A DNA stretch of 64,000 nt from Flavobacteriales bacterium. Its GTDB lineage: Bacteria > Bacteroidota > Bacteroidia > Flavobacteriales_D > Sanyastnellaceae. The stretch covers positions 1 through 64,000 of the forward strand of contig JAIBBG010000002.1 in NCBI GenBank assembly GCA_019694805.1, written 5' to 3'. The translations under genes and the position numbers were made by a program. A model generated the notes under the pieces. The model was not told where the DNA came from, did no database searches, and saw nothing but the letters and a program-made list of their open reading frames with translations. This document shows positions 35,178 through 44,517 of the stretch, in pieces. Position 1 is the stretch's first letter, and every line of letters starts with the position of its first letter.

Positions 35178-36146
35178 ATGAATTTTTTTAAGAGACTCTT
35201 CAGTTCAGAAAAGAAGGAAACCCTCAATCAGGGTCTCGAAAAGACCCGTACCGGTTTTTTCTCTAAACTGGCTAAAATCATTGTCGGCAAAAGTCAGGTC
35301 GATGACGAAGTACTCGATAACCTTGAAGAACTATTGATCAGTAGCGATGTTGGAGTAGAAACAACACTTAAAATCATACGCAACATTGAAGATCGTGTGA
35401 AGCGCGACAAGTTCATGGGCACAAATGAACTCAATGAAATTTTGCGCGATGAAATTTCCGGGTTGCTCAAAGGTCATGAAGGCGAAGAATCGGAAAATGT
35501 TCACATTCCTAAAGTCAATGGACCTTATGTCATAATGGTCGTAGGTGTGAATGGTGTAGGTAAGACGACCACGATCGGAAAACTTGCCAATCAGTTGAAA
35601 TCTCAGGGAAAGAAAGTGATGCTTGGCGCCGCAGATACTTTTCGTGCCGCGGCTGTTGATCAGCTTAAAATATGGAGTGAAAGGGCCGGAGTGCCTATCG
35701 TAGCCCAAGGTATGGGATCCGATCCTGCCAGTGTGGCATTCGATACCCTGCAAAGTGCGGTCGCTCAAAATATGGATGTCGTATTGATTGACACTGCGGG
35801 AAGACTACACAATAAAGTCGGGTTGATGAACGAATTGACGAAAATCAAAAGAGTCATGCAGAAGGTGATGCCAGATGCACCTCATGAAGTCTTACTCGTT
35901 TTGGATGGTTCAACTGGTCAGAATGCTTTCGAGCAGGCAAAACAATTTACTGCGGCCACTGAAGTATCGGCGTTAGCCATCACCAAAATCGACGGCACAG
36001 CGAAAGGCGGTGTTGTGATCGGTATCAGCGATCAGTTTAGCATTCCTGTGAAATACATTGGTGTGGGGGAGAAAATAGGAGATTTGCAGGTATTCAACCG
36101 ATTCGAATTCGTCGACTCTTTGTTCAACGCAAATCAAGAGAAGTAA
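35178..36146 (+). CDS. ftsY: Signal recognition particle receptor FtsY
   Basis: FtsY receives SRP-ribosome complexes at the inner membrane and hydrolyses GTP together with Ffh. The 322-aa protein has a short N-terminal region in place of the long acidic A domain, then the NG domain: G1 GVNGVGKTTTIGKLA (about 124-138), DTFRAAAVDQL, G3 DTAGRLHN, G4 TKIDGTAKGG, and KYIGVGEKIGDLQ. ATG 35178 is used; an upstream TTG at 35163 is less likely. It probably has a separate promoter because a terminator lies upstream. Confidence 0.97.
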   Translation: MNFFKRLFSSEKKETLNQGLEKTRTGFFSKLAKIIVGKSQVDDEVLDNLEELLISSDVGVETTLKIIRNIEDRVKRDKFMGTNELNEILRDEISGLLKGHEGEESENVHIPKVNGPYVIMVVGVNGVGKTTTIGKLANQLKSQGKKVMLGAADTFRAAAVDQLKIWSERAGVPIVAQGMGSDPASVAFDTLQSAVAQNMDVVLIDTAGRLHNKVGLMNELTKIKRVMQKVMPDAPHEVLLVLDGSTGQNAFEQAKQFTAATEVSALAITKIDGTAKGGVVIGISDQFSIPVKYIGVGEKIGDLQVFNRFEFVDSLFNANQEK

Positions 36147-36157
36147 TTCAGTGAGTA

Positions 36158-36181
36158 GAGCTTGAGTGTGAGTTTAAGCTC
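36158..36181. terminator. Hairpin between convergent ftsY and siaC-like genes
   Basis: GAGCTT (36158-36163) pairs with AAGCTC (36176-36181) across a 12-nt loop between two convergent stops. Short stem and no long T run; a weak terminator call. Confidence 0.35.
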
Positions 36182-36551
36182 AGTTACTGATCTTGATGTC
36201 GATACCTAATATTCCCTGAAAAGATTCTGCTGCTTCCAGCATAAATTCGTCATCGTCTTCAACAAACCAATCGATCACCCAATCATTTCCTGAGACGATT
36301 CCCTCCTTAATTCTTTCCAACAATATGAGGATAGCTTTCATTGTTGCAGAATTGAAGTAAGGCAGATTGAATTCAAAAGTGGCACTTCGAGGAAGTTCGC
36401 TTTCGTTTTCATTCATCCAGGCAACAATATTTTGGTAAAATTCAAAAGCATTGATAGGTGTGCTGATTCCTTTAACCCTGAAAGTATTTTCACCAGGGTG
36501 GTAATAAATTTCAGGAGTGCTTTTTGTCGGAGCGATGATGAGTTTGCTCAT
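36180..36551 (-). CDS. SiaC-like DUF1987 regulatory phosphoprotein
   Basis: A 123-aa cytoplasmic protein of the DUF1987/SiaC family: PTKSTPEIYYHPGENTFRVKGIS, FNLPYFNSATMKAILILLERI and DWFVEDDDEFMLEAAE. In Pseudomonas aeruginosa SiaC is phosphorylated on a threonine by SiaB, dephosphorylated by SiaA, and activates a diguanylate cyclase. The equivalent acceptor is likely Ser or Thr in FNSATMK. It follows siaB by 12 bp and is last in the four-gene operon. No diguanylate cyclase is in the window, so its target here is unknown. Confidence 0.9.
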   Translation of the reverse strand: MSKLIIAPTKSTPEIYYHPGENTFRVKGISTPINAFEFYQNIVAWMNENESELPRSATFEFNLPYFNSATMKAILILLERIKEGIVSGNDWVIDWFVEDDDEFMLEAAESFQGILGIDIKISN

Positions 36552-36563
36552 GGTTAGGGTGGC

Positions 36564-37052
36564 TTAAAATTTTTTGATAGGAGTGACAATTTTGCAAATG
36601 CAAACATACTCTCCAAGAGCTGAAACATCAACATGTACATCGATAGAAACAGCTCCTTTTCTAAGCATTTGAAGTAATCCTAATCCGGCACCGCCTTTTT
36701 TTCCAAAATGCGGTTCGAGCATCACCTTTCTGAATTCATTGTTTTTTTCTTCTTCAGAAAATGATTTAATCATGTCGGCTTGCTCACGAAGTCTAAATGC
36801 ATCGTCTTCCTGAGCGCGATTTTGTAATTCAAATGTGATATGATCGTTTTGAATAACCCATGAAAAGGAAATGTTGTCGTCAACACTATATCGCATGCCG
36901 TTGTCCAACAATTCAATGGCAAAACTGCATATTTTTCTCAGGTCCTTCCTGGCACCGAGGTTTCTTGTAAGAATACCATTGAGTAGATCAACAAACTCGA
37001 CAATACAATGCTCATCGATTTTGCCAAAATAATTAAGCGCGTTTTCTTTCAT
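36564..37052 (-). CDS. SiaB-like GHKL protein kinase
   Basis: A 162-aa protein with a GHKL ATPase layout: N-box AIELLDNGMRYS (Glu/Asp-Asn), hinge DFELQN-type strand (ITFELQNRA), and glycine-rich G2 loop GKKGGAGLGLLQMLRKG. This is the SiaB/DUF6272 class, which phosphorylates SiaC. Its start lies 20 bp inside the 3' end of the SiaA-like phosphatase gene, so translation is coupled. Together the three genes form a complete partner-switching set. Confidence 0.9.
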   Translation of the reverse strand: MKENALNYFGKIDEHCIVEFVDLLNGILTRNLGARKDLRKICSFAIELLDNGMRYSVDDNISFSWVIQNDHITFELQNRAQEDDAFRLREQADMIKSFSEEEKNNEFRKVMLEPHFGKKGGAGLGLLQMLRKGAVSIDVHVDVSALGEYVCICKIVTPIKKF

Positions 37053-39573
37053 GATATCTGGGTTGATTTAGTTCAATACCTATGAGTACAATGTCATCAG
37101 TCTGAATGGTGTCACCTTTCCATTCTTCAAAAGCTTCCAGCAGCTTAGCCCGCAATACTTCCATGGGCTGATGGTGCATTTGCTGGAAGATGGCTGTTAG
37201 CCTTTTCATGGAAAATTTCTTGGCTCCATTTTCACCACCGAATTGGTGAATGAATCCATCACTCAAGAGGAAAATCCGATCCTGTTCTTCAAGCTGTCGA
37301 GAATGGGTTGGGAAATCAGGACATTCTTGATTGCGATAAATATCTCCTACAGACTGCATTTCGCCTTTGATACGTTCACAACCGCTATCGTTCACAATAA
37401 TCACAGGAAGGTTTGCACCGGCAAACTCAACATCATTTGTGTCGAGGTTGATTTTGCAAAGTCCAATGTCAATACCTGATGCGAAATTGGGGTTGGAATA
37501 TCTTTTTTTCAATGACTCTCCAAGACGATCGTGCAACTGACTCAATAATTGGCCACACAATATGTCTTGCTTTTCATTGATGATTTCTGTGAGGTTGTAG
37601 TAAGCCATGAAACTGAGCATTGCTGCTGGTACACCATGGCCGATACAATCTATGGCGCCGATGTAAAGCGAGGATTCCTTTCTCACAATAAATGGAATAT
37701 CTCCGCTAACAATATCCAATGGCTGATAAATCAGGAAACTTTTTTCCATTTGAGCCTGGAATACTTCTTCTGCCGGTATAATGGTGTCCTGAAAATTGCG
37801 GGCGTAATGAATACTCGAAATGATTTCTTCATGTTGTCCGGCCAGCTGTTCATTCGCCATCTGCACATTGATGTTGCTCAAGTGAATCAACCGGTTTTTT
37901 TGACGCATGATGTACAAATTATAAAGCACGTATCCCAGAATGAATACCAACAATCCGATACCAACAGTCCATAATTTGCGTTCACTTGCCTGTTGTTCAA
38001 CTTCAATTTCTTTGAGTTTGCGTTCACTTTCCAAAAGGATATTTTCCTTTTTCAAAAGTTCATATTCTTTTTGCCTTTCATCGTTGGCATGTGAAAGCTC
38101 AGTGAGTTTAAGCTGTTCTGCAGTTTTTTCCCCTTGAAGTTGGGCAATCGTGCGTATTTGTTGTTCTGACTGGAGTGCCGCTCTTACGAGTTCAAGCTCT
38201 CGTTGTGCTTTGTCTCTTGCTGTTTGTTCGTTGACGAGTTCGGCCTGCTGTAATTCACGCTCGAATTTGAGCTCATTCATTTCCTGATCTCGCTGTGATT
38301 GTTCAAGTTGTTGTCTCAATCGAAGCCTTGATTCTTCTTCAGCCGCAATACCCATCAGTACTAATTTCTCTTTGCTTGATATCGCAACAGATTTTTCATA
38401 ACTGCTTGTATTGTGTTGCTTTTTTTGTTTCTCGAATTCTTTACGCTGAATTTCAGACTTGCGCTTGAATTCAGAAGCAATCAACTGATCACCGCTTTTG
38501 TTCGCCAATGATGACATCAGGTTGTACAATTCACTATGAAGAAGCGGGTCATCGATCTCTGATGCTACGTTTAGTGCATCGTTGCCAGTTGTAATCGCAT
38601 TGGACATATCACCAAGACTACTCAATATTCTAGCTTTCAAGGCCAATGTGAGACTGTGATTTTTTGGAGAAGGATATTTACTGTAAATCCCTTCTGCGAG
38701 TTCTATGGCTGCAAATGCGCGTGTTGTTTGACTTTTCTTGAATAGGGTTGTAGCGATATTCAAGAGTATCTCCGCAGTGCCAATACTTTGGTCGCTTTTA
38801 AAATTCAGAGCATTTTCAAGGTGTGTGAGTGCAAGGTCGTATTCACCCAAATCTAAATAAAGTGAACCTAAATTGTTTTCACAGATGGATTTATCTGTAG
38901 CATCACCATCCTGTTCAAGAAGAATTCTCAATTTGCTTTCATTCTTCAATGCACCACTGATATCGCCGGAACGACGCTTGAAGGAGGTGAGTTCGCCCAT
39001 ATAATATCTTTTCAATCCATCATTCGATTGATTGATTAAATCCTCCAAAACCCAAATGGCTTCTGTTGATTTATTGAGGGACCGATAAGCCACAAACAAC
39101 TCATGATTTACAGCAGCTTTGGTATTGGCATCGGTACCTGGGTATTTATCCAGTAATTTGCAATATTCAATGACCTTTTCCCACGCTTCCCATTCATAGA
39201 ATAACTCAATCAATGCAAGGGTGGAACTTGTCTTATAAGAATCAGATACACCTTCAGAGGTTTTGAGCGCACGTATTCCAAAATCCAGTGCCTCGTAAAA
39301 GTTTCCTTTATTGCGATAGATGATAGAAAGGAGTAGCGACGACCTCGCTATTTCGTTTTTTGATTCAAGACCAGAGGCAATTCGATAACCTTCTAAAGCA
39401 ACGGGTGCAGCTTCCGTGTATTTTTTCGATGCGATCAGATCAGTGGCTTGATCAAGAAGTCCCAACATATATTCATGTTGTTGTCCTGGATCTGACTCCT
39501 GCACTGATTGTGCGAGATTCGGATGCGGTGCACACATCAGAAGAATGATCCATATGTTCAAGATCAATCTCAT
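37033..39573 (-). CDS. SiaA-like PP2C/SpoIIE phosphatase with exported TPR sensor region
   Basis: An 846-aa protein. Signal sequence MRLILNIWIILLMCAPHPNLAQ; about 30-390 TPR repeats (NLGSLYLDLGEYDLALTHLENAL, EILLNIATTLFKKSQ); about 395-530 a long Gln/Glu-rich coiled coil; one membrane segment at about 535-556 (WTVGIGLLVFILGYVLYNLYIM); then a cytoplasmic SpoIIE-type phosphatase with IVSGD, AIDCIGHGVPAAMLS and C-terminal TDDIVLIGIEL carrying the metal-binding aspartates. The TPR part should lie in the periplasm and sense protein partners. The start is ATG 39573, overlapping the TonB receptor stop (ATGA). SiaA of Pseudomonas has a different sensor, so this is a variant. Confidence 0.9.
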   Translation of the reverse strand: MRLILNIWIILLMCAPHPNLAQSVQESDPGQQHEYMLGLLDQATDLIASKKYTEAAPVALEGYRIASGLESKNEIARSSLLLSIIYRNKGNFYEALDFGIRALKTSEGVSDSYKTSSTLALIELFYEWEAWEKVIEYCKLLDKYPGTDANTKAAVNHELFVAYRSLNKSTEAIWVLEDLINQSNDGLKRYYMGELTSFKRRSGDISGALKNESKLRILLEQDGDATDKSICENNLGSLYLDLGEYDLALTHLENALNFKSDQSIGTAEILLNIATTLFKKSQTTRAFAAIELAEGIYSKYPSPKNHSLTLALKARILSSLGDMSNAITTGNDALNVASEIDDPLLHSELYNLMSSLANKSGDQLIASEFKRKSEIQRKEFEKQKKQHNTSSYEKSVAISSKEKLVLMGIAAEEESRLRLRQQLEQSQRDQEMNELKFERELQQAELVNEQTARDKAQRELELVRAALQSEQQIRTIAQLQGEKTAEQLKLTELSHANDERQKEYELLKKENILLESERKLKEIEVEQQASERKLWTVGIGLLVFILGYVLYNLYIMRQKNRLIHLSNINVQMANEQLAGQHEEIISSIHYARNFQDTIIPAEEVFQAQMEKSFLIYQPLDIVSGDIPFIVRKESSLYIGAIDCIGHGVPAAMLSFMAYYNLTEIINEKQDILCGQLLSQLHDRLGESLKKRYSNPNFASGIDIGLCKINLDTNDVEFAGANLPVIIVNDSGCERIKGEMQSVGDIYRNQECPDFPTHSRQLEEQDRIFLLSDGFIHQFGGENGAKKFSMKRLTAIFQQMHHQPMEVLRAKLLEAFEEWKGDTIQTDDIVLIGIELNQPRYHERKRA

Positions 39574-41570
39574 GAATTGATATGCCACAATATATTTAAG
39601 GTGAATTGTCTTGCGTATAGAGGCATAGAACCAATGCCATTGACAGCAGGGCTGCAAACTTCAAAACGTTGGTTGAATAGATTATTCAACATGCATTGCA
39701 CTTGAAGTGATTTGAGTTTTTTCGGATGCACAATGATTCCCGTGTTGATCAATGTTGTACTGCCTTTTTTGGTCAAATGGTAGTTGCCAACATCGTCATA
39801 GTCATATGCTTGAAATGAACCAAAGTAAATGCCGGTTGCAAACACATCAACGGATTCTCCGAGATGAACCCTACAGGTCAAAGATGTTTTGTGGTTGGGA
39901 AATCCGAGCATTTGTTTGTTCATGCCTTTGTCCACAACAAGCTCTTTGATGTCTGGACCATGTAATGCCTCATACACACAGAATCCAGCAAGCACATTAA
40001 ATCTATTTCCATTGTAGTGATAACGATAATCAAAACCGTAAGAACCGATCCTATTACCATTGAGATAACCATCAGTCTGCATCGAGTCGGTCACATAAAT
40101 GATCGGGTCAAATATGGAGGTGTGATAAAAAATAGCCTCAAGCGCCGATTGAGTATTCGGAGAATAGCTGATCGATGATTCCAGATTTTTTACGGTCTCA
40201 TGCTTCACGTCTATGGAATCTACACTCAGATTGATATTCTGTATCGTTGGAATTTTAAATGCAGAATTGATCATGAATTTGAATAGCCATTTCTGATACG
40301 ATTTATTCCATGCAAATCGTGGAGCGAAAAGAACAGGTGTGAATGTGTTCTTTTCTACACGGCCTGCAAGTCTCATGATTCCTGCTTTTCCAGCATATAC
40401 CAGTTCGCTGTGTACGGCCAAGTCGCCGAAGTAAATTCTATTCTGATCATTAATATCATAGGTTTGACTTCGGGAAACTATTCTTCCACCTTGTAAATAA
40501 CCTTGTACTCCATTGATCCATGATAAATGCGAACTCAATCTTGTTTCATTTAGGGCATGAACCCTGAAGCGCTGACTGATGGTATTGGTTGAAATAATAT
40601 CCGGATCGGCATTATTCAAATTAAACCATGGCATTTGATAGTTGTATACACTCTTAAAATTGAAAGAGGACTTTTCACTGAAATGTTTGCTGAATTGATT
40701 CTGCCACGCCAATCCAAACATCATGATGCTATAATCTTCATCGCTTACATTGTACGTGTAATTGTTTAAATATAACTGTGAACTAAACCTCTTTTTGGTT
40801 ATTCCCAAATACAACTGTTGGGTATTGATTCTGGTACTATCACCGTACGAGATTGGCGTATTGTCGCTTCGATAATCTGTCCAGGTGCTCCTCAGCGAAT
40901 TGCGCAGTATGGCCTGCAATGTTACATAGGTGTCTTTGCTGATCTGGTGATTACTCACTATACCCGCACTATTGTCCGATAAGTAACCGTTCGAGATTGT
41001 ATTCTGGCTGTTAATACTTGTTCCGGATTGCTCCTGAGGTGTTTTCAATACAACATTGATTACACCTAATGCGGCAAATCCTCCGTGAACCACAGAACCA
41101 GGCCCGTTCATGATCTCAATTCGATTGATATTGGAAATTGGAAACCTGCCTCCGAGCGCATAAGTACCGAAATCGAGGTCATTCAGAGGCATACCGTTCA
41201 CCATGATCATCACTTTGCCTTCATGAGCCCAAAGCCCACGCATTCCAATACCAATCACATCATCGACATCCCTCCCCAGCGAGATACCGGGGATGGCATT
41301 CAATACATCCATCAGGTCTGTAGCTCCCATGGCGCGTATCTGCGCATTGGTGATTACCAAAACGGCACCAGGTGTTTCTCTGATGTCTTCTTCACGGAAA
41401 CCTGATACGGATGATTTGTGCGTTTGCAGCTGTATGGTGCTGTCTTCCCGGAGTACCTTGTAAATATTACCCAACAGCAATTGCTCACCGATGGTGTCTT
41501 GCTGACCAAAGATGTTACACGCGAATGCCGCGGCTATCAGGGTGGATATGATGGAGAGGTTTGACCTCAT
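39570..41570 (-). CDS. TonB-dependent outer-membrane receptor
   Basis: A 666-aa exported receptor (signal peptide ending FG/QQ). The plug domain (about 45-165) has DIRETPGAVLVITNAQIRAMGATDLMDVLNAIPGISLGRDVDD and IEIMNGPGSVVHGG; the barrel ends with RFEVCSPAVNG...LYARQFTLNILW. There is no N-terminal carboxypeptidase-like repeat, unlike SusC-type receptors. The substrate is unknown: no transport or polysaccharide genes are nearby. It is the first gene of the operon with siaA, siaB and siaC homologues and overlaps siaA by 4 bp, so it may serve in signalling or deliver a signal. Confidence 0.92.
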   Translation of the reverse strand: MRSNLSIISTLIAAAFACNIFGQQDTIGEQLLLGNIYKVLREDSTIQLQTHKSSVSGFREEDIRETPGAVLVITNAQIRAMGATDLMDVLNAIPGISLGRDVDDVIGIGMRGLWAHEGKVMIMVNGMPLNDLDFGTYALGGRFPISNINRIEIMNGPGSVVHGGFAALGVINVVLKTPQEQSGTSINSQNTISNGYLSDNSAGIVSNHQISKDTYVTLQAILRNSLRSTWTDYRSDNTPISYGDSTRINTQQLYLGITKKRFSSQLYLNNYTYNVSDEDYSIMMFGLAWQNQFSKHFSEKSSFNFKSVYNYQMPWFNLNNADPDIISTNTISQRFRVHALNETRLSSHLSWINGVQGYLQGGRIVSRSQTYDINDQNRIYFGDLAVHSELVYAGKAGIMRLAGRVEKNTFTPVLFAPRFAWNKSYQKWLFKFMINSAFKIPTIQNINLSVDSIDVKHETVKNLESSISYSPNTQSALEAIFYHTSIFDPIIYVTDSMQTDGYLNGNRIGSYGFDYRYHYNGNRFNVLAGFCVYEALHGPDIKELVVDKGMNKQMLGFPNHKTSLTCRVHLGESVDVFATGIYFGSFQAYDYDDVGNYHLTKKGSTTLINTGIIVHPKKLKSLQVQCMLNNLFNQRFEVCSPAVNGIGSMPLYARQFTLNILWHINS

Positions 41571-41679
41571 TGCCTCATTCAGAGGAGTTTATTCCGGTCT
41601 TCTACGGAAAATGGCCCTGATTGTTTCATGAAGGAAAGTCAAGTGGCAGAACTGAGAATGTTTCTTTCCTTTGCAGCAC

Positions 41680-42993
41680 ATGAAAACAAAGACGCTAAGG
41701 AAAAATAAGGTCAATGTCATCACCCTGGGATGCGCCAAGAATATCTTCGATAGTGAAGTGATGATGGCACAATTGAAGGCGAATCATTTTGATGTTGAAC
41801 ACGAGTCCACAGAGCAGGATTCCGAAATTGTCATCATCAACACTTGTGGATTTATTGATAATGCCAAGGAAGAAAGCATCAATACGATACTCAATTGGGC
41901 CAGAGAGAAAGAGCAAGGTCGTGTAGACAAATTGTACGTGACAGGTTGCCTCAGCGAAAGGTATAAACCGGAGTTAGAAAAGGATATTCCTGAAGTGGAT
42001 GCATTTTTTGGTACACGTGAACTTCCACGATTACTCAAGACACTGAAGGCGGATTATAAACATGAATTGGTAGGAGAAAGATTGCTCACTACGCCGTCGC
42101 ATTATGCATATTTCAAAATATCGGAAGGATGCGACAGACCTTGTTCATTTTGTGCCATTCCACTGATGAGGGGTAAACATGTGAGCACCCCGATCGATGA
42201 ATTGGTTGCTGGTGCACAAAAACTTGCTGCAAAAGGAACCAAGGAACTCATTTTGATCGCACAGGATCTCACTTACTACGGACTCGATGTCGCCAAAAAA
42301 AGAGAATTGCCCGAATTACTTCGCAGATTAAGCGATGTGGAAGGTATTGAATGGATCAGATTGCAATATGCTTTCCCATCAGGTTTTCCAATGGAAGTGC
42401 TCGATGTGATGAATGAAAGAAAAAACATCTGCAAGTATCTTGATATGCCATTACAACATGCGACCACCAAAATGCTCACTGCGATGCGACGCGGTATTAC
42501 CAGGGAAAAGACGGATGCACTGATCTCTGAAATTCGAAACAAGGTTCCTGATATTGCCCTTCGTACAACCCTGATCACTGGTTTTCCTGGAGAAAGCAAA
42601 GAAGATTTTGAGGAAATGAAAGCTTGGGTGGAATCAACCCGATTTGATAGACTCGGTGTCTTTCAATATTCTCATGAAGAAAACACACATGCTTATGGAA
42701 TGAAGGATGATGTTCCAGCCAAGGTGAAAAAGAAAAGAGCCGATGAAATCATGGAAATTCAATCTCAAATCAGTTATGAGTTGAATCAGGAAAAAATAGG
42801 GAAGTCGTATCGAGTGCTCATCGATCGTATTGAAGGAGACTATTTTGTTGGAAGAACAGAATTCGATTCACCTGAGGTAGACAATGAAGTACTCATATCC
42901 AAGAAGGAGTATTATGTGAGAGTCGGCGACATGGTGCAAGTGAAAATAGAAAAGGCAGAACACTACGATCTGTATGCCATTCCAACGAATTAA
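41680..42993 (+). CDS. rimO: Ribosomal protein S12 methylthiotransferase RimO
   Basis: RimO adds a methylthio group to Asp in ribosomal protein S12 using radical SAM chemistry. The 437-aa protein has the UPF0004 domain (VNVITLGCAKNIFDSEVMM, INTCGFIDNAKEES, VTGCLSERY: three cluster cysteines), the radical SAM CxxxCxxC motif in SEGCDRPCSFCAIP, DLTYYGLD, and a C-terminal TRAM domain (GKSYRVLIDRIEGDYFVGRTEFDSPEVDNEV). ATG 41680 is used. It heads an operon with the potassium channel (11-bp gap). Confidence 0.96.
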   Translation: MKTKTLRKNKVNVITLGCAKNIFDSEVMMAQLKANHFDVEHESTEQDSEIVIINTCGFIDNAKEESINTILNWAREKEQGRVDKLYVTGCLSERYKPELEKDIPEVDAFFGTRELPRLLKTLKADYKHELVGERLLTTPSHYAYFKISEGCDRPCSFCAIPLMRGKHVSTPIDELVAGAQKLAAKGTKELILIAQDLTYYGLDVAKKRELPELLRRLSDVEGIEWIRLQYAFPSGFPMEVLDVMNERKNICKYLDMPLQHATTKMLTAMRRGITREKTDALISEIRNKVPDIALRTTLITGFPGESKEDFEEMKAWVESTRFDRLGVFQYSHEENTHAYGMKDDVPAKVKKKRADEIMEIQSQISYELNQEKIGKSYRVLIDRIEGDYFVGRTEFDSPEVDNEVLISKKEYYVRVGDMVQVKIEKAEHYDLYAIPTN

Positions 42994-43004
42994 AGCAGGA
43001 AAAA

Positions 43005-43955
43005 ATGTTCAGTAAGAAATTAGATCAATCGAGAATTCCTGATCCGGGTTTTGGCGAAAAAATTGGAGGTCGGTCGAAAAGATTGATCAATCATGATGGT
43101 AGTTTTAACGTAAGCCGAAAAGGAGGCGAACGAGGATTGAGGGTGATTTATCAATATCTCGTCGAGATGAATAACATCACTTTCTTTTTGATGATATTGA
43201 TTTCTTACATCACCATCAGTCTATTCTTTGCGTTGTTCTTCTTCTGGATTGGTACCGAACATTTGATTGGTGTGAGAGGTGAAACATTGGTCAGTTCGTT
43301 CATGGACTGTTTCTATTTTTCAACCCAAACTTTCACCACCGTGGGTTATGGAGCTATAGCTCCACGCGGAATTCTTGCAAGCACTGTGGCATCATTTGAA
43401 GCATTTACCGGATTGATATTTTTCGCAATAGCCACCGGTTTAATGTATGCAAGGTTTTCTAAACCACGAGCATTATTGCGCTATAGCAGTCATGCATTGG
43501 TAAGTCCGTTTGGTCAGGATAAAGCCATCATGTTCAGGTTGGCCAACGCCAGGAAAAATGTATTGATGGATGTTCATGCACGCATGATTATGGTGATGCG
43601 ACAATCCAAGGAAGACCAAGTCAACCGAAAATATTATTCGCTCAAGTTAGAATTGGATCAGATCACATTTTTGCCATTGTCTTGGACTCTGGTTCATAAA
43701 TTAGATGAGACGAGCCCGCTTTATGGAGTTACTGCCGATGAAATGAAAGATCTTGATCTCGAAATTATGGTTTTGATTACAGCTTTTGACGACACTTTTC
43801 ATCAAACGGTACATTCCCGCCACAGCTACACGGGACATGAAGTTGTTTGGAATGCCCGGTTTTTAAGAGCATTCAAGCCGGATGAAACCGGAGAGATCAT
43901 TTTGGATCTCAATGATCTCGATAAGTATGAACATATTGAATCAAATAACGAATAA
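43005..43955 (+). CDS. Inward-rectifier potassium channel (KirBac type)
   Basis: A 316-aa channel. An N-terminal slide-helix region precedes TM1 (FFLMILISYITISLFFALFFFWIG, about 60-83); the pore helix and selectivity filter are TFTTVGYGAI (TTVGYG at 111-116); TM2 is VASFEAFTGLIFFAIATGLMYARFSKP; then comes the cytoplasmic Kir immunoglobulin-like domain (LVSPFGQDKAIMFRLANARKNVLMDVHARM, GHEVVWNARF). The family conducts K+ at the inner membrane. ATG 43005 follows an AGGA sequence. The link to rimO upstream is only positional. Confidence 0.95.
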   Translation: MFSKKLDQSRIPDPGFGEKIGGRSKRLINHDGSFNVSRKGGERGLRVIYQYLVEMNNITFFLMILISYITISLFFALFFFWIGTEHLIGVRGETLVSSFMDCFYFSTQTFTTVGYGAIAPRGILASTVASFEAFTGLIFFAIATGLMYARFSKPRALLRYSSHALVSPFGQDKAIMFRLANARKNVLMDVHARMIMVMRQSKEDQVNRKYYSLKLELDQITFLPLSWTLVHKLDETSPLYGVTADEMKDLDLEIMVLITAFDDTFHQTVHSRHSYTGHEVVWNARFLRAFKPDETGEIILDLNDLDKYEHIESNNE

Positions 43956-43980
43956 TCATTTAACTGTAAAAACACACAAT

Positions 43981-44517
43981 ATGAATTTTGGAATTGGCGC
44001 AAAGATTTCTCATCCGAGTTATGGTGAAGGTGTCGTGTTTGGAATGGACGAACACAAATACCGTATTTACTTCAGAGAACACGGCGAAAAGGAACTCGGT
44101 AAAGCTTATGATGGATATCAATTGATCGAAGCGGCACCATCTGTAACCAGCACAGTGGAATTGGAAGATGTGGTGGACGCTGTGAAGAATGTTTTTGACA
44201 TGTATTATGAAGTCACAGAGATTGTGGAGATTGGTGATCGATGGGAAGGTGGTACACTTTTAATTCAACCTAAAGACAGCAGCTTAAAACCGAAAGAAAT
44301 TCCTGTAGATAATTTCTTTCACAAAATTGTGATGTTGCGAGATAGACTGCGCGTACTAGAGCAGAAGATCAATGCACATTCGAAATTAACGGAGTCCGAA
44401 AAAATTGAAATGCAACAGTATATCACGCGGATTTACGGTTCACTCACGACATTCAACGTGCTCTTCAAGGCGAAAAAGGATTGGTTTGTTGGAGAAACAT
44501 CCAAAGGCGAAGAGTAG
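43981..44517 (+). CDS. Conserved hypothetical protein with a CarD-like or Tudor-like N-terminus
   Basis: A 178-aa cytoplasmic protein. The first 45 residues (FGIGAKISHPSYGEGVVFGMDEHKYRIYFREHGEKEL) form a small beta-barrel pattern seen in CarD-like or UvrD-associated tudor domains. The rest is helical, with a probable coiled coil at about 115-150 (MLRDRLRVLEQKINAHSKLTESEKIEMQQYITRIYGS). A family exists in Bacteroidota to my impression, but I cannot name it. The longer frame from 43882 is rejected because it overlaps the channel gene. Third gene of the rimO-kir unit. Confidence 0.75.
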   Translation: MNFGIGAKISHPSYGEGVVFGMDEHKYRIYFREHGEKELGKAYDGYQLIEAAPSVTSTVELEDVVDAVKNVFDMYYEVTEIVEIGDRWEGGTLLIQPKDSSLKPKEIPVDNFFHKIVMLRDRLRVLEQKINAHSKLTESEKIEMQQYITRIYGSLTTFNVLFKAKKDWFVGETSKGEE

